A stretch of DNA of 64,000 nucleotides from Ectothiorhodospiraceae bacterium (GTDB lineage Bacteria; Pseudomonadota; Gammaproteobacteria; Nitrococcales; Aquisalimonadaceae), in assembly GCA_020831885.1 (NCBI GenBank), contig JAFIFU010000003.1:1-64000 (forward strand). The letters run 5' to 3'. Position 1 is the stretch's first letter, and every line of letters begins with the position of its first letter. Under the pieces are notes generated by a model. It searched no databases, was not told the DNA's origin, and saw only the letters and a program-made list of their open reading frames with translations. Shown here piece after piece: positions 11,471 through 21,636 of this stretch. The position numbers and the translations under genes were made by a program.

Positions 11471-11836
11471 ATGGATCAGGAAAGGCGACATTTCACCCGG
11501 GTCAGCTTTCAGGGGGATGCCTACCTGGAATGGCATGGCGGCTCGGCCACCGTGGGCGTCCGCGACCTGTCCCTGAATGGCGCGCTGCTCTCGCTCCCGC
11601 CGGACTGGGACGGCTCGGACCGGGAGATCTACCATCTGACCATCCCGCTGGCCGACGACATCAGCATCCACATGCAACTGACGCTGGCCCACCACCGGGG
11701 CGGTGTTGCCGGTTTCCACTGCCACCGCCTGGACCTGGACAGCATGAGCCATCTGCGCCGCCTGGTGGAGCTGAACATGCAGGATCCCTCCCTGCTGCGG
11801 CGCCAACTGGCGGACCTGATCCACGAGACCCCGTAG
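11471..11836 (+). CDS. PilZ domain protein (putative c-di-GMP receptor)
   Basis: MDQERRHFTRVSFQGDAYLEWHGG...VRDLSLNGALLSLP: RxxxR and (D/N)xSxxG motifs. Confidence 0.85.
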   Translation: MDQERRHFTRVSFQGDAYLEWHGGSATVGVRDLSLNGALLSLPPDWDGSDREIYHLTIPLADDISIHMQLTLAHHRGGVAGFHCHRLDLDSMSHLRRLVELNMQDPSLLRRQLADLIHETP

Positions 11837-11864
11837 ACCACCCGCGCTGCCGCTGAACCGACCG

Positions 11865-13241
11865 TCAGACATCGAACGCCGCCTGGATGGCGTCAGCCAG
11901 GCGGCGCACCGGGACCACATCCAGCCCGCTCACGGCGGCCCGTCCTCGCGGTGCGTTCTTGGCCGGCACGATGGCGCGCCGGAATCCGTGCTTGACCGCC
12001 TCCCGCAGGCGCTCTTCGCCGTTGGGCACAGGACGGATCTCGCCGGCGAGTCCCACCTCGCCGAACGCAACGGTGTGTTGCGGCACCGGGCGGTCCCGGA
12101 GGCTGGACAGCGCTGCCAGGAGCACCGGTAGATCACTGGCGGTTTCGCTGATACGGACCCCGCCCACCACGTTGATATAGACATCCTGATCCGCCGTGAA
12201 GACGCCGCCATGCCGGTGCAGCACCGCCAGCAGCATGGACAGGCGGTTCTGATCCAGGCCCACGGCCACCCGCCGGGGATTGCTGAGGGGCGTCTCTGCC
12301 ACCAGGGACTGAAGCTCCACCAGAAGCGGTCGGCTGCCTTCCCGGGTCACCATGACCACGCTCCCGCAAACCGCTTCCTCATGACGCGACAGGAAAATCG
12401 CCGATGGATTGCGCACCTCCCGCAGGCCGGCATCGTCCATGGCGAAAACACCCAGTTCGTTTGCGGCACCGAACCGGTTCTTCACCGCCCGCAACAGGCG
12501 GAACCGGCTACCGCCGTCGCTCTCAAAGTAGAGCACCGTATCCACCATGTGCTCCAGCACCCGGGGCCCGGCCAGTTGCCCGTCCTTGGTCACGTGCCCC
12601 ACCAGAAACAGCGCCATTCCGGAGCGCTTCGCATGGCGCACCAGCAATGCCGCGCTCTCCCGCACCTGGGCCACGGAACCCGGTGCGGATTGGAGCTGCT
12701 CGGTGAAAATGGTCTGAATGGAATCCACCACCAGCACCCGGGGCCGCTCCCGCTCGGCCAGGGCCAGCACGGTCTCGACACAGGTTTCGGCGGCCACTTG
12801 GAGGCCGTCAGTGGGAAGCTCCAGCCGGGAGGCGCGCATGGCCACCTGGCGCAGCGACTCCTCCCCGGTCACGTACAACGCTCCGCCATCGCGGGCAAGC
12901 TGCGCCATGGTCTGCAGCAGCAGCGTCGACTTTCCGATTCCCGGATCGCCCCCCAGGAGGACCACACCCCCCGGAACCAGGCCACCCCCAAGAACGCGGT
13001 CCAGCTCCCCAATGCCGGTGGCGTATCGCGGCTCCGCTCCCAGCTCCACCTCAGCCAGCGCCCGCGCTCCGCCATCTCCGGCGTACTGCCCCCGCGGTCC
13101 GCGGGCGGCAGCGGAAACGGCCGCCGGCGCCACGGTCTCCTCCAGGGTGTTCCAGGCCCCGCACTCCGGGCACTGCCCCGCCCACTTCGGCGAGATAGCA
13201 CCACAGGCGGTACAACTAAACTGGATACGGGCCCGGGCCAT
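11865..13241 (-). CDS. radA: DNA repair protein RadA
   Basis: Zinc finger CTACGAISPKWAGQCPECGAW, Walker A GGDPGIGKSTLLLQ, KNRFG motif. Start overlaps the alr 3' end by 26 nt. Confidence 0.96.
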   Translation of the reverse strand: MARARIQFSCTACGAISPKWAGQCPECGAWNTLEETVAPAAVSAAARGPRGQYAGDGGARALAEVELGAEPRYATGIGELDRVLGGGLVPGGVVLLGGDPGIGKSTLLLQTMAQLARDGGALYVTGEESLRQVAMRASRLELPTDGLQVAAETCVETVLALAERERPRVLVVDSIQTIFTEQLQSAPGSVAQVRESAALLVRHAKRSGMALFLVGHVTKDGQLAGPRVLEHMVDTVLYFESDGGSRFRLLRAVKNRFGAANELGVFAMDDAGLREVRNPSAIFLSRHEEAVCGSVVMVTREGSRPLLVELQSLVAETPLSNPRRVAVGLDQNRLSMLLAVLHRHGGVFTADQDVYINVVGGVRISETASDLPVLLAALSSLRDRPVPQHTVAFGEVGLAGEIRPVPNGEERLREAVKHGFRRAIVPAKNAPRGRAAVSGLDVVPVRRLADAIQAAFDV

Positions 13242-14328
13242 GGTGGGAATCCCGTGCGTCTTCGAAGTGGACCCGGCGGGTGAGTCGGCACAGCAGCTCA
13301 TAAGGGATGGTGCCTGCCTTCTCCGCCACCCGCTCGATGGGCAGTCCGTCGCCCCAGAGCGTGACCGGGTCACCCACCTGAACTCCCTGAAGACCGCGGA
13401 GATCCACCGTGAGCATGTCCATGGAGACGCGGCCAATCACCTGGGTCTCTATACCGTTGACCAGGATCGGAGTCCCGGTGTCCGCGTGCCGGGGATAGCC
13501 GTCGCCGTAGCCGATGGCCACGACACCCACCGGCATGTCCTCAGGGCAGCGGAACGTCGCCCCGTAGCCCACGGTTTCCCCGGCTGCCACCCGGTTGATC
13601 GCGATCAGCCGGCTGCGCAGGGTCATGGCTGGCCGCAGATCAGGACAGGGCCGATGCCCGTCGACAAAGGGGTTCGCACCATACAGCATGATCCCGGGAC
13701 GGACCCAGTCCGCCAGAACCGGGGGCCAGCCCAGCAATCCGGCCGAATTGGCCAGCGAGCGTTCTCCGGGCAAGCCTTCAAGCGCGCCGCGGAAGCACGC
13801 CAGTTGGTGGTCGGTCATCTCGTCGTCACGGTTGTCGGCGCAAGCCAGATGGGTGATGAAGCGGATATGCGGGCCAACGCCGCGCGCATCGCGCAGGCGT
13901 TGCCAAGTCTGGCGCACCGCCGAGGGCGGAAATCCCAGACGATGCATGCCGGTGTCCACCTTCAGCCAGACCGAGAGCGGACGCGGCCCCCCGAGGGCCT
14001 CCAGCAATGCCACCTGCCAATCGGAATGGACCACCAGATCCAGCCGGAAGCGGGCGGCGATCTCCAGCTCATGCTCCTCGAACACACCTTCAAGAAGCAG
14101 AATGGGATGAACGAATCCCGCCTCGCGCAACGGCACCGCCTCTTCCAGACACGTCACGCCAAACGCATCGGCGTCGGACAGGGCCCTGGCCACCCGAATC
14201 AGCCCGTGACCGTATCCGTTCCCCTTGATCACGGCCATGATGCGCGCCCCGCGGGCGGCGTGGCGTGCCACCTGCAGATTGTGGCGCAGGGCGCCGGGAC
14301 TGATGATCGCCCGGGTGTCCCGGCTCAT
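13216..14328 (-). CDS. alr: Alanine racemase
   Basis: VIKGNGYGHGL PLP-lysine motif; C-terminal SMDMLTVDL, DPVTLWGDG. Confidence 0.95.
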   Translation of the reverse strand: MSRDTRAIISPGALRHNLQVARHAARGARIMAVIKGNGYGHGLIRVARALSDADAFGVTCLEEAVPLREAGFVHPILLLEGVFEEHELEIAARFRLDLVVHSDWQVALLEALGGPRPLSVWLKVDTGMHRLGFPPSAVRQTWQRLRDARGVGPHIRFITHLACADNRDDEMTDHQLACFRGALEGLPGERSLANSAGLLGWPPVLADWVRPGIMLYGANPFVDGHRPCPDLRPAMTLRSRLIAINRVAAGETVGYGATFRCPEDMPVGVVAIGYGDGYPRHADTGTPILVNGIETQVIGRVSMDMLTVDLRGLQGVQVGDPVTLWGDGLPIERVAEKAGTIPYELLCRLTRRVHFEDARDSHHGPGPYPV

Positions 14329-15710
14329 TGGTAGCCCTCGTCCCGGTAGACGTCATGGATATAGTTCTCGAACCGGGTGTACTTGCCCAGGAAGGTGAGC
14401 CGGCAAGTACCGATGGGGCCGTTACGCTGCTTGCCGATAATGATCTCGGCGGAGCCCTTGTCCGGACTTTCCTCGTTGTAGACCTCATCGCGGTAGATGA
14501 ACACGATGACGTCGGCATCCTGCTCGATGGCCCCGGACTCCCGCAAATCCGACATCACAGGGCGCTTGTTGGGCCGCTGTTCCAGGCTGCGATTGAGCTG
14601 TGACAGTGCCACCACGGGCACCTCCAACTCCTTCGCCATGGACTTGAGCCCGCGGGAGATCTCGGAGATCTCGCCGGTCCGGTTCTCCTTGAAGCCGGGG
14701 ATTTGCATCAACTGCAGGTAATCCACCACGATCAGGCCCAGACCGTGCTCGCGCTTCAGGCGCCGGGCCCGGGCGCGCATTTCCTGCGGCGACAGACCCG
14801 GCGAGTCATCGATGAACAAGCGGGCTTCGGACAGCAGGCTCATGGTGGACGTCAGCCTGGGCCAGTCCTCGTCGTCCAGCTTCCCGGTCCGGATCTTCTG
14901 CAGTTCCACCCGCCCCAGGGAGGACAGCATCCGCATGGCCAGGGCATCCGCCGGCATCTCCATGCTGAACACCGCCACCGGGTTCCCACCGCGCAGCGCA
15001 GCATGCTCGGCAACGTTCATGGCGAACGTGGTCTTGCCCATGGACGGGCGGGCGGCAACGATCACCAGATCCGCGGGCTGCAGCCCGGAGGTCATCTCGT
15101 CGAAATCCTGGAAACCGGTGGCCAGGCCGGTGACGGTGCCGTCCTGCCGTGAGAGCACATCAATGCGCTCCACCACGGCGGGCAGCACCTCGCGGACGCC
15201 CACAAACCCCTTGCGGAAGCGTCCGTTGCTCTCCGCGATCTCGAAAATGGAGCGCTCCGCCTCATCCAGCAGCTCCTTGCTGCTGCGACCTTCCGGCCGG
15301 AACGCGGAACCCGCCACCCGCGTTCCGGCCTGAATCAGTTGCCTCAGAACCGAACGCTCCCGGACGATCTCGGCATAGGCCTGAATGTTCGCCGCACTGG
15401 GGGTGTCCGCCGCCAGCGCCCCCAGGTACGCGAGCCCACCGGCATCTTCCAGCAGCCCCGCCGCCTTCAGCCATTCGGACACGGTGACCACGTCCATCGG
15501 GTTCTGCCGTTCGCCCAGGGTGGCCAGAGCGCGGAAGATCAACCGGTGGTCATGGCGGTAGAAATCCTCTTCCCGAACCTGGTCCGCGACCCGCTCCCAG
15601 GCATCGTTGTCTACCATGAGGCCGCCGAGCACGGCCTGCTCGGCCTCCACCGAGTGGGGCGGCACTTTCAGCGAGGCGAGGTCGGGAATGGCGGCGCTGG
15701 CTTCTGCCAT
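14325..15710 (-). CDS. dnaB: Replicative DNA helicase
   Basis: PHSVEAEQAVLGGLM, Walker A ARPSMGKTTFAMN, LIVVDYLQLM. Confidence 0.97.
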   Translation of the reverse strand: MAEASAAIPDLASLKVPPHSVEAEQAVLGGLMVDNDAWERVADQVREEDFYRHDHRLIFRALATLGERQNPMDVVTVSEWLKAAGLLEDAGGLAYLGALAADTPSAANIQAYAEIVRERSVLRQLIQAGTRVAGSAFRPEGRSSKELLDEAERSIFEIAESNGRFRKGFVGVREVLPAVVERIDVLSRQDGTVTGLATGFQDFDEMTSGLQPADLVIVAARPSMGKTTFAMNVAEHAALRGGNPVAVFSMEMPADALAMRMLSSLGRVELQKIRTGKLDDEDWPRLTSTMSLLSEARLFIDDSPGLSPQEMRARARRLKREHGLGLIVVDYLQLMQIPGFKENRTGEISEISRGLKSMAKELEVPVVALSQLNRSLEQRPNKRPVMSDLRESGAIEQDADVIVFIYRDEVYNEESPDKGSAEIIIGKQRNGPIGTCRLTFLGKYTRFENYIHDVYRDEGYQ

Positions 15711-15833
15711 GGTTTCAAGGGACTCCGGTTAAGCATCGCCCAACAGGTTACCGCCCCGGGGCCGCAACAGGCCAGTCCGGCCGGCACGGATACCCGCCTT
15801 CCCGAGAGGCCGGTAAGCCGGGAACCCATGCGC

Positions 15834-15898
15834 AAGCAGGCCGCACGGTGCCCCGTGCAGCCTGCTTACAGATTCCGGCCCCCGGCTGGCGGCCGGAA
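15834..15898 (-). terminator. Two tandem hairpins between rplI and dnaB (putative terminator region)
   Basis: AAGCAGGC-C-GCACGG/CCGTGC-A-GCCTGCTT (15834-15867) and TTCCGGCC/GGCCGGAA (15873-15898); no long T-tract. Confidence 0.5.
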
Positions 15899-15919
15899 CT
15901 CCCGGCCCGGCCTACGGGT

Positions 15920-16375
15920 TCAGACGGCTTCGTCGGCTTCCACCACGACGGTGACCAGGGTGTCCACGTCGGTGTGCAGGTGCAGCTGAATTTCGTATTC
16001 GCCGGTGGCGCGCAAGGGACCATCGGGCATGCGCACTTCATGCTTGCCCAGCGCCACGCCGGCCGCCGTGACCGCCTCGGCGATGTCCGTGGTACCCACG
16101 GAACCGAACAGCTTGCCCTCGTCGCCGGCCTTGGCCTTGATGGTGACGCTCAGGCCCTCCAACTGGGCCTTGCGGGCTTCCGCGGCGGCCAGAACCTCCG
16201 CCGCCTGCCGTTCCAGCTCAGCCCGACGGGCCTCGAACTCCTTGATGTTCTCCGGGGTAGCCGGCTTGGCCTTACCCTGCGGAATCAGGAAGTTCCGGCC
16301 ATAACCCGGCCGTACGCCCACCTTGTCACCCAGGTCACCCAGGTTCTCCACCTTCTCCAGGAGAATGACTTCCAT
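15920..16375 (-). CDS. rplI: 50S ribosomal protein L9
   Basis: [36 protein letters not shown]. Confidence 0.98.
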   Translation of the reverse strand: MEVILLEKVENLGDLGDKVGVRPGYGRNFLIPQGKAKPATPENIKEFEARRAELERQAAEVLAAAEARKAQLEGLSVTIKAKAGDEGKLFGSVGTTDIAEAVTAAGVALGKHEVRMPDGPLRATGEYEIQLHLHTDVDTLVTVVVEADEAV

Positions 16376-16425
16376 CGTTCCAACCCCAAATGGCTCAGAC
16401 GTTTTCCGGAACCGTCACGGCCCCG

Positions 16426-17292
16426 TCAATCAGTATCGGCACCATGTCCGGCATAGCGCCGCCGAATATCCACGAAACTGTCGAGTATCCCCACCAGCGC
16501 CACGGGCACGTACACGAATGGCAGTGATACGTACATCAGCACCAGCCAGAGCTTCGACCATCCCCGCCGAAACGCCAGCGTATGAACCACAGCCAGCGCC
16601 TGAAGCAGGAACGGCATGGCAATGACCAGGCCGAACTGCAGAATCGCCCCCTGCTCCGCGAAACTGGCCACCAGCAGCAATACCAGCGCCAGCGCCGCCA
16701 GCCGACGGTCCAGCCGCAACCCGTGGAACTCCTCGCGGAATCCTCCGGGATTGTACAGCATGGCCTGCCAGTAACGCCCCAGCAGCAGGCCGATGGTGGT
16801 ATTGGCCCACAGCCCGATGGCCACGTAGGCCACCAGTGTCGTGCTGAAAAAACGCACCATATCGGCACGTTCCGCTTCCGGCATTCCTTCCAGCACCGGC
16901 GCCAGCATCGCTTCCCAGAACATCCTTGGCTCGGGCACCATGATGTGCCAGGCGGCCAGGGTCAGCAGCGCGAAGCCGGTGACGGTCAGTACCGCCAGCG
17001 GCAGCGAGATGCTCACGCGCAGCACCAGCGCCGTTCCATACATGGGCAACCAGACCAGCAGCAGCACGGAGACCACCGCCAGCGCCTGCCCCCCCAGCAC
17101 CAATTCGATGCCGCCGTAGACCACCACCGCGCCCAGCAGAATCAGCGCACCGTCCTGCGGGCCCCGGCGCAGCGTCACCAACGCCAGCGCCGCATTCCCC
17201 AGCCAGGCGACAATGGGCACCAGCGCCGTCGCCGCGACGAGCAGCGCCGCCTGAAGACGACGCCGCATGATGAACTCGGCCAGGCCCCTCAT
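16426..17292 (-). CDS. Multi-pass membrane protein, DUF2232/YybS-like
   Basis: Hydrophobic helices from MRGLAEFIMRRRLQAALLVAATALVPIVAWLG, located between rpsR and rplI. Confidence 0.75.
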   Translation of the reverse strand: MRGLAEFIMRRRLQAALLVAATALVPIVAWLGNAALALVTLRRGPQDGALILLGAVVVYGGIELVLGGQALAVVSVLLLVWLPMYGTALVLRVSISLPLAVLTVTGFALLTLAAWHIMVPEPRMFWEAMLAPVLEGMPEAERADMVRFFSTTLVAYVAIGLWANTTIGLLLGRYWQAMLYNPGGFREEFHGLRLDRRLAALALVLLLVASFAEQGAILQFGLVIAMPFLLQALAVVHTLAFRRGWSKLWLVLMYVSLPFVYVPVALVGILDSFVDIRRRYAGHGADTD

Positions 17293-17315
17293 GCGTGGCG
17301 GATCTGTCGCAGTCT

Positions 17316-17540
17316 TCAGTGCCGGTCGGTGTACGGAAGCAACGCCAGGTAACGCGCCCGCTTGATGGCCGCGGCCAGCTGGCGCTGATAGCGGGCACTG
17401 GTGCCGGTGATCCTGCTCGGAACGATTTTGCCCGTTTCCGTGATGTAGTTGCGCAAGGTGTTCAGATCCTTGTAATCGATCTCCTTCACACCTTCGGCGG
17501 TGAAGCGGCAATACTTCCGACGACGGAAAAAGCGTGCCAT
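17316..17540 (-). CDS. rpsR: 30S ribosomal protein S18
   Basis: [74 protein letters not shown]. Confidence 0.98.
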   Translation of the reverse strand: MARFFRRRKYCRFTAEGVKEIDYKDLNTLRNYITETGKIVPSRITGTSARYQRQLAAAIKRARYLALLPYTDRH

Positions 17541-17784
17541 GTGCGTATCCTCAATCTGTCCGTTGCGTTTCGGGGTGCAGCCGTGGGGCGTGCACCTCCG
17601 GTATCCCGCGATGTATCCGATGCCAGTCCCGCAGCGCCCGCCGCGGGCATCGATGTCCTCCGCAGGCTTGACCGTTCGATCAGGACCGCGGCGGCCCCGG
17701 ATGTCCGCCTCCGCAGGAAGCACCCAGGTCGATTCCGGGCCGGAGCCGGGCCGTTGCGCCGCGGAGGCCGATCAACCTCAGCCC

Positions 17785-18210
17785 TCAGGCCTCCTGATCG
17801 GCTGTATCGGTGCTCTCCTCGGACTGTGTGCGCTCGTTCTCTCCGCGCCCGTTGTCCTCCCTGCGAGCCGGGCGTTCGCCGCGCCCCTCGTCCTTTTCCT
17901 TCATCATCGGGGACGGCTCGGTGATCGCCTCGTTGCGGCCATACACCATGTGACGGATCACCGCGTCATTGAAACGGAACGCGGAGGTGAGTTCCTCCAG
18001 TTCCTCAGCGCCGCACTCGGCGTTCATCAGCACGTAGTGGGCCTTGATGAGCTTCTTGATGGGATAGGCAAGCTGGCGGCGGCCCCAGTCCTCCAGGCGA
18101 TGGACCTTACCGCCCTTGGACTCCACCGTGGCGCGATAGCGCTCGATCATGGCCGGAACCTGCTCGCTCTGGTCCGGATGGACCATGAAAACGATTTCGT
18201 AATGTCGCAT
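17785..18210 (-). CDS. rpsF: 30S ribosomal protein S6 with extended charged C-terminal tail
   Basis: [25 protein letters not shown]...HYVLMNAEC...; tail [38 protein letters not shown]. Confidence 0.97.
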   Translation of the reverse strand: MRHYEIVFMVHPDQSEQVPAMIERYRATVESKGGKVHRLEDWGRRQLAYPIKKLIKAHYVLMNAECGAEELEELTSAFRFNDAVIRHMVYGRNEAITEPSPMMKEKDEGRGERPARREDNGRGENERTQSEESTDTADQEA

Positions 18211-18345
18211 GTTGACTCCCTGTGGATTGATCGGGTCAGCCCCGAATGAGCCTCCGGCCGGCGCCGTGAGGCAGGGATTTCCGGCTGCACCCCGCCGGAA
18301 AGCGCAGCAGTATACAAGCATTTGACGGGGATGGGAAAGCCCGGC

Positions 18346-19092
18346 TCAATCCCGGGACCGTTGCCGGACCGCCTCATACAACAGGATACCGGTGGCCACC
18401 GACACGTTCAGGCTGCCCACCGGCCCTGCCATGGGGATCCGCGCGAGAAAGTCACAGGCCTCCCGCGTCAACCGCCGCAACCCCTCGCCTTCAGCCCCCA
18501 TGACCACGGCCACGGGACCGGTCAGGTCCAGCTCGAACAGGCTCTGTTCCGCCTCCCCGTCCGCCCCCACCAGCCAGACACCGCGCTGTTTCAGCATGTC
18601 CAGGCAACGCGCCAGATTGGTCACCTGGAAAAACGGCACGCGGCCTGCGGCGCCGGAGGCCACCTTGTGCACCGTGGGCGTAAGCCCCACGGCCCGGTCC
18701 CGGGGCACGACCACGGCGTGCACACCCGCCCCATCGGCGGTACGCAGGCAGGCCCCAAGGTTGTGTGGGTCCTGGACCTGGTCCAGCACCAGCAGCAGCG
18801 GCGCGCTCTCCAGGCCTTCCAGCAGGGCTTCCAGATCCTCCTGATCCTGCGGCGGAGGCCCCTGATACCGGATCACCACCCCCTGATGGACTCCACCCCC
18901 GGTCAGGGCGTCCAACTCCCGGCGTCGCACCAGATGGGTCGTCACACCGGCCCGGCGCAGCGCATCCCGCACCCGCGCCATACGCTGATCGTGCCGGCCA
19001 CTCTCCAACCAGGCCTCCACCACGTGCGCCGGGTCGTACTTCAGCGCGGCACGCACCGCGTGCACCCCGTATATCCGTTCCTCTTGCGCCAT
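18346..19092 (-). CDS. rlmB: 23S rRNA (guanosine-2'-O)-methyltransferase RlmB (SpoU)
   Basis: LVLDQVQDPHNLGACLRTADGAGVHAVVVP, VMGAEGEGLRRLT, GSLNVSVATGILLYEA; adjacent to rnr. Confidence 0.94.
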   Translation of the reverse strand: MAQEERIYGVHAVRAALKYDPAHVVEAWLESGRHDQRMARVRDALRRAGVTTHLVRRRELDALTGGGVHQGVVIRYQGPPPQDQEDLEALLEGLESAPLLLVLDQVQDPHNLGACLRTADGAGVHAVVVPRDRAVGLTPTVHKVASGAAGRVPFFQVTNLARCLDMLKQRGVWLVGADGEAEQSLFELDLTGPVAVVMGAEGEGLRRLTREACDFLARIPMAGPVGSLNVSVATGILLYEAVRQRSRD

Positions 19093-19094
19093 GC

Positions 19095-21416
19095 TCAGTT
19101 ACGGCCTCCGCGACGGCGCCCCCGCTGTGGCCGGGGGCCGGCGCCGGTTCCGCGTCGGGGGCCGCCCTTTCTTGACGGCTTGCGACCATCATCCCCGGAG
19201 ACAACCGGTTGCAGACGCCCGTCGGGGCCCACATGCCCCAGCATGGTGAGGTCGATCTTGCGCTCATCGGGATCCGCCCGGGCCACTTTCACCCGCACGC
19301 GATCGGTCAGGCGATAGACGCGGCCCGTGCGCTCACCGGAAAGCTGATGCCGTATGGGATCGAAATGGAAGAAATCGCTGTCCAATTGGGTCACGTGGAC
19401 CAGCCCCTCCACATAGATGTCCTCCAACTGGATGAACACGCCAAAGCCCGTCACGCCGGTGATGATGCCGTCGAACTCCTCGCCCAGGTGCTCGCGCACG
19501 TAGCGGCACTTCATGATCATCAGGGCATCGCGGGTGGCTTCGTCGGCCCGGCGTTCGGCCATGGAGCAGTGTTCGCCCAGAGCAAGCATGGCGTCGCGAT
19601 TCAGGTAGAAACCACTTCCTCTGCCGCCATCAAGCACGTGCCCCACGGCCCGGTGCACCAGCAGGTCCGGATAGCGTCGGATGGGCGAGGTGAAATGCGC
19701 GTACTCGTCCATGGCCAACCCGAAATGTCCCTCGTTGTCCGGGTGGTACACGGCCTGCTGGAGGGAACGCAACATCACGGTCTGCACCAGTTCCCGGTCC
19801 GGTCGGGTTTTCAGTTTCTCCGCCAGGCGGGCGAAATCCCGCGGCTGGGGATCGTCCCCGCCGCCGAGCTGGAGCCCCACCCCCCGCAGGAAATCGCGCA
19901 GGGCATCCAGGCGATCCCCCTCCGGGCGCTCGTGATTCCGGAACAACGCCGGCACCCGATGACGGCGCAGGAATCGGGCCGTGGCCATGTTGGCGGCAAG
20001 CATGCATTCCTCGATGATCTTGTGCGCCTCGGTCCGCTGGGTGGGCTGAATGGAGTCGATCCGGCCTTCCGGGTCGAACAGGATCTCCGTCTCAGTGGTC
20101 TCGAAATCGATGGCGCCGCGCCGGCTGCGCGCCGTGCGCAGCGCCTTGTACAGGGCGTGGAGCTCATCCAGGTGCGGAACCACCTCCTGGTAGCGCTCCC
20201 GCAACGCGGCGTCCCGGTCCACCACCATGCGCGCCACCATGTCATAGATCAGGCGTGCCCGGGACCGCATGACCGCGCGGTAAAAGCGGGAACGGCGTAT
20301 CTCGCCGTTCTTTGTGATCAGCATGTCGCAGACCATGCACAGGCGGTCTTCCCGGGGGCGCAGAGAGCACAACCCGTTGGACAAGGCCTCCGGCAGCATG
20401 GGGACAACGCGGCCAGGGAAATAGACCGACGTTCCCCGCTCCTGCGCCTCCTGATCCAGGGCGGTGCCGGGACGCACGTAGTGGGATACGTCGGCGATGG
20501 CCACCACCAGCCGCCAGCCCGTCGGCTTCGCCTCACAATAGACCGCGTCGTCGAAATCCTTGGCATCCGCACCGTCGATGGTCACCAGCGGCATGTCACG
20601 GAGATCCGTGCGCCCCTGCTTGTCCCTGTCCGGGACCGCCTCCGGCACATGGCGCATCTCTCCCTGCACTTCCGGCGGAAACTCCACCGGTATGCCGAAG
20701 GTCAGCGCCGCGGCCTGAACCTCCTCCCCGGGGGCTATGTTCTCGCCCAGAGTCTGGATGACACGCCCGATGGGCTGGTGGCGCAGGCTCGGCTGCTGGT
20801 GGATGCTGACCACCACCAGTTGGCCGTCGTCGGCTCCGGCGGTATGCTCGGCCGGTATGATGATGTCCTGATGGATGCGCTTGTTCTGCGGCGTGACGAA
20901 ATGGACCCCCGACTCACTGAAAAAACGCCCCATCAGGGTCTCATTCGCCCGGCTCAGCACATCCACCAACCGACCCTCGGGCTTGCCCTGCTGATCCAGG
21001 CCGATCAGGCGAACCACGGCCCGATCCCCATGGAGCACCTGCCGCATGTCGCGGGGCGACAGGTAGATGCGTTCACCGCCTGCGTCCGGGGCCAGCCAGC
21101 CATAGCCTTCGTGGTGACCGATCACCCGACCCCGGACCAGCTCCTGCTGATCCACGATCACGTAGCCGCCGCGCCGGTTCTGCACAAGCTGACCGTCCCG
21201 TTCCATGGCGATCAACCGCCTGCGCAGCCCTTCCAGCGCGTCCGGATCCTCCAGCCCCATGGCAAGGGAGACTTCGTCCCGCGTCATGGGCCGCGCCTGC
21301 TCCTCCAGGAAATCCATGATGAACTCCCGGCTGGGAACGGGTCTGTCGTACTTCTGTCGCTCACGATCCAGGAACGGATCGGCTTTGGGGTCGAGCTTCC
21401 GCTTGCGTCTTGCCAT
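19095..21416 (-). CDS. rnr: Ribonuclease R
   Basis: RNB catalytic DLRDMPLVTIDGADAKDFDDAVY; S1 domain; basic C-terminus. Confidence 0.97.
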   Translation of the reverse strand: MARRKRKLDPKADPFLDRERQKYDRPVPSREFIMDFLEEQARPMTRDEVSLAMGLEDPDALEGLRRRLIAMERDGQLVQNRRGGYVIVDQQELVRGRVIGHHEGYGWLAPDAGGERIYLSPRDMRQVLHGDRAVVRLIGLDQQGKPEGRLVDVLSRANETLMGRFFSESGVHFVTPQNKRIHQDIIIPAEHTAGADDGQLVVVSIHQQPSLRHQPIGRVIQTLGENIAPGEEVQAAALTFGIPVEFPPEVQGEMRHVPEAVPDRDKQGRTDLRDMPLVTIDGADAKDFDDAVYCEAKPTGWRLVVAIADVSHYVRPGTALDQEAQERGTSVYFPGRVVPMLPEALSNGLCSLRPREDRLCMVCDMLITKNGEIRRSRFYRAVMRSRARLIYDMVARMVVDRDAALRERYQEVVPHLDELHALYKALRTARSRRGAIDFETTETEILFDPEGRIDSIQPTQRTEAHKIIEECMLAANMATARFLRRHRVPALFRNHERPEGDRLDALRDFLRGVGLQLGGGDDPQPRDFARLAEKLKTRPDRELVQTVMLRSLQQAVYHPDNEGHFGLAMDEYAHFTSPIRRYPDLLVHRAVGHVLDGGRGSGFYLNRDAMLALGEHCSMAERRADEATRDALMIMKCRYVREHLGEEFDGIITGVTGFGVFIQLEDIYVEGLVHVTQLDSDFFHFDPIRHQLSGERTGRVYRLTDRVRVKVARADPDERKIDLTMLGHVGPDGRLQPVVSGDDGRKPSRKGGPRRGTGAGPRPQRGRRRGGRN

Positions 21417-21636
21417 CTGGCTATGGGTACTCCTGCTTGTGGCGAATCGTCACGCAGACGAGGCCGGGTGATGTGTGATGGAAGGATACGCGAACACCGC
21501 CACCTTGCAATCAAAGACTTGCGAACGCTCCGACCACAACCCGCGATTTTCTGGCAGGTGAGCGTTGACAGCCCCCCGGGCGCTCTGTACAGTACGCAGC
21601 CGTCGCAGCGAGTGCCGCTTGTCGCTCCGCTGCAAG

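Noticed and set aside
18346-19092. Two SpoU-family methyltransferases (rlmB and 62779-63465) as a duplication
   Set aside because: They are distinct, widely conserved genes (rlmB and trmH), not a recent duplication.
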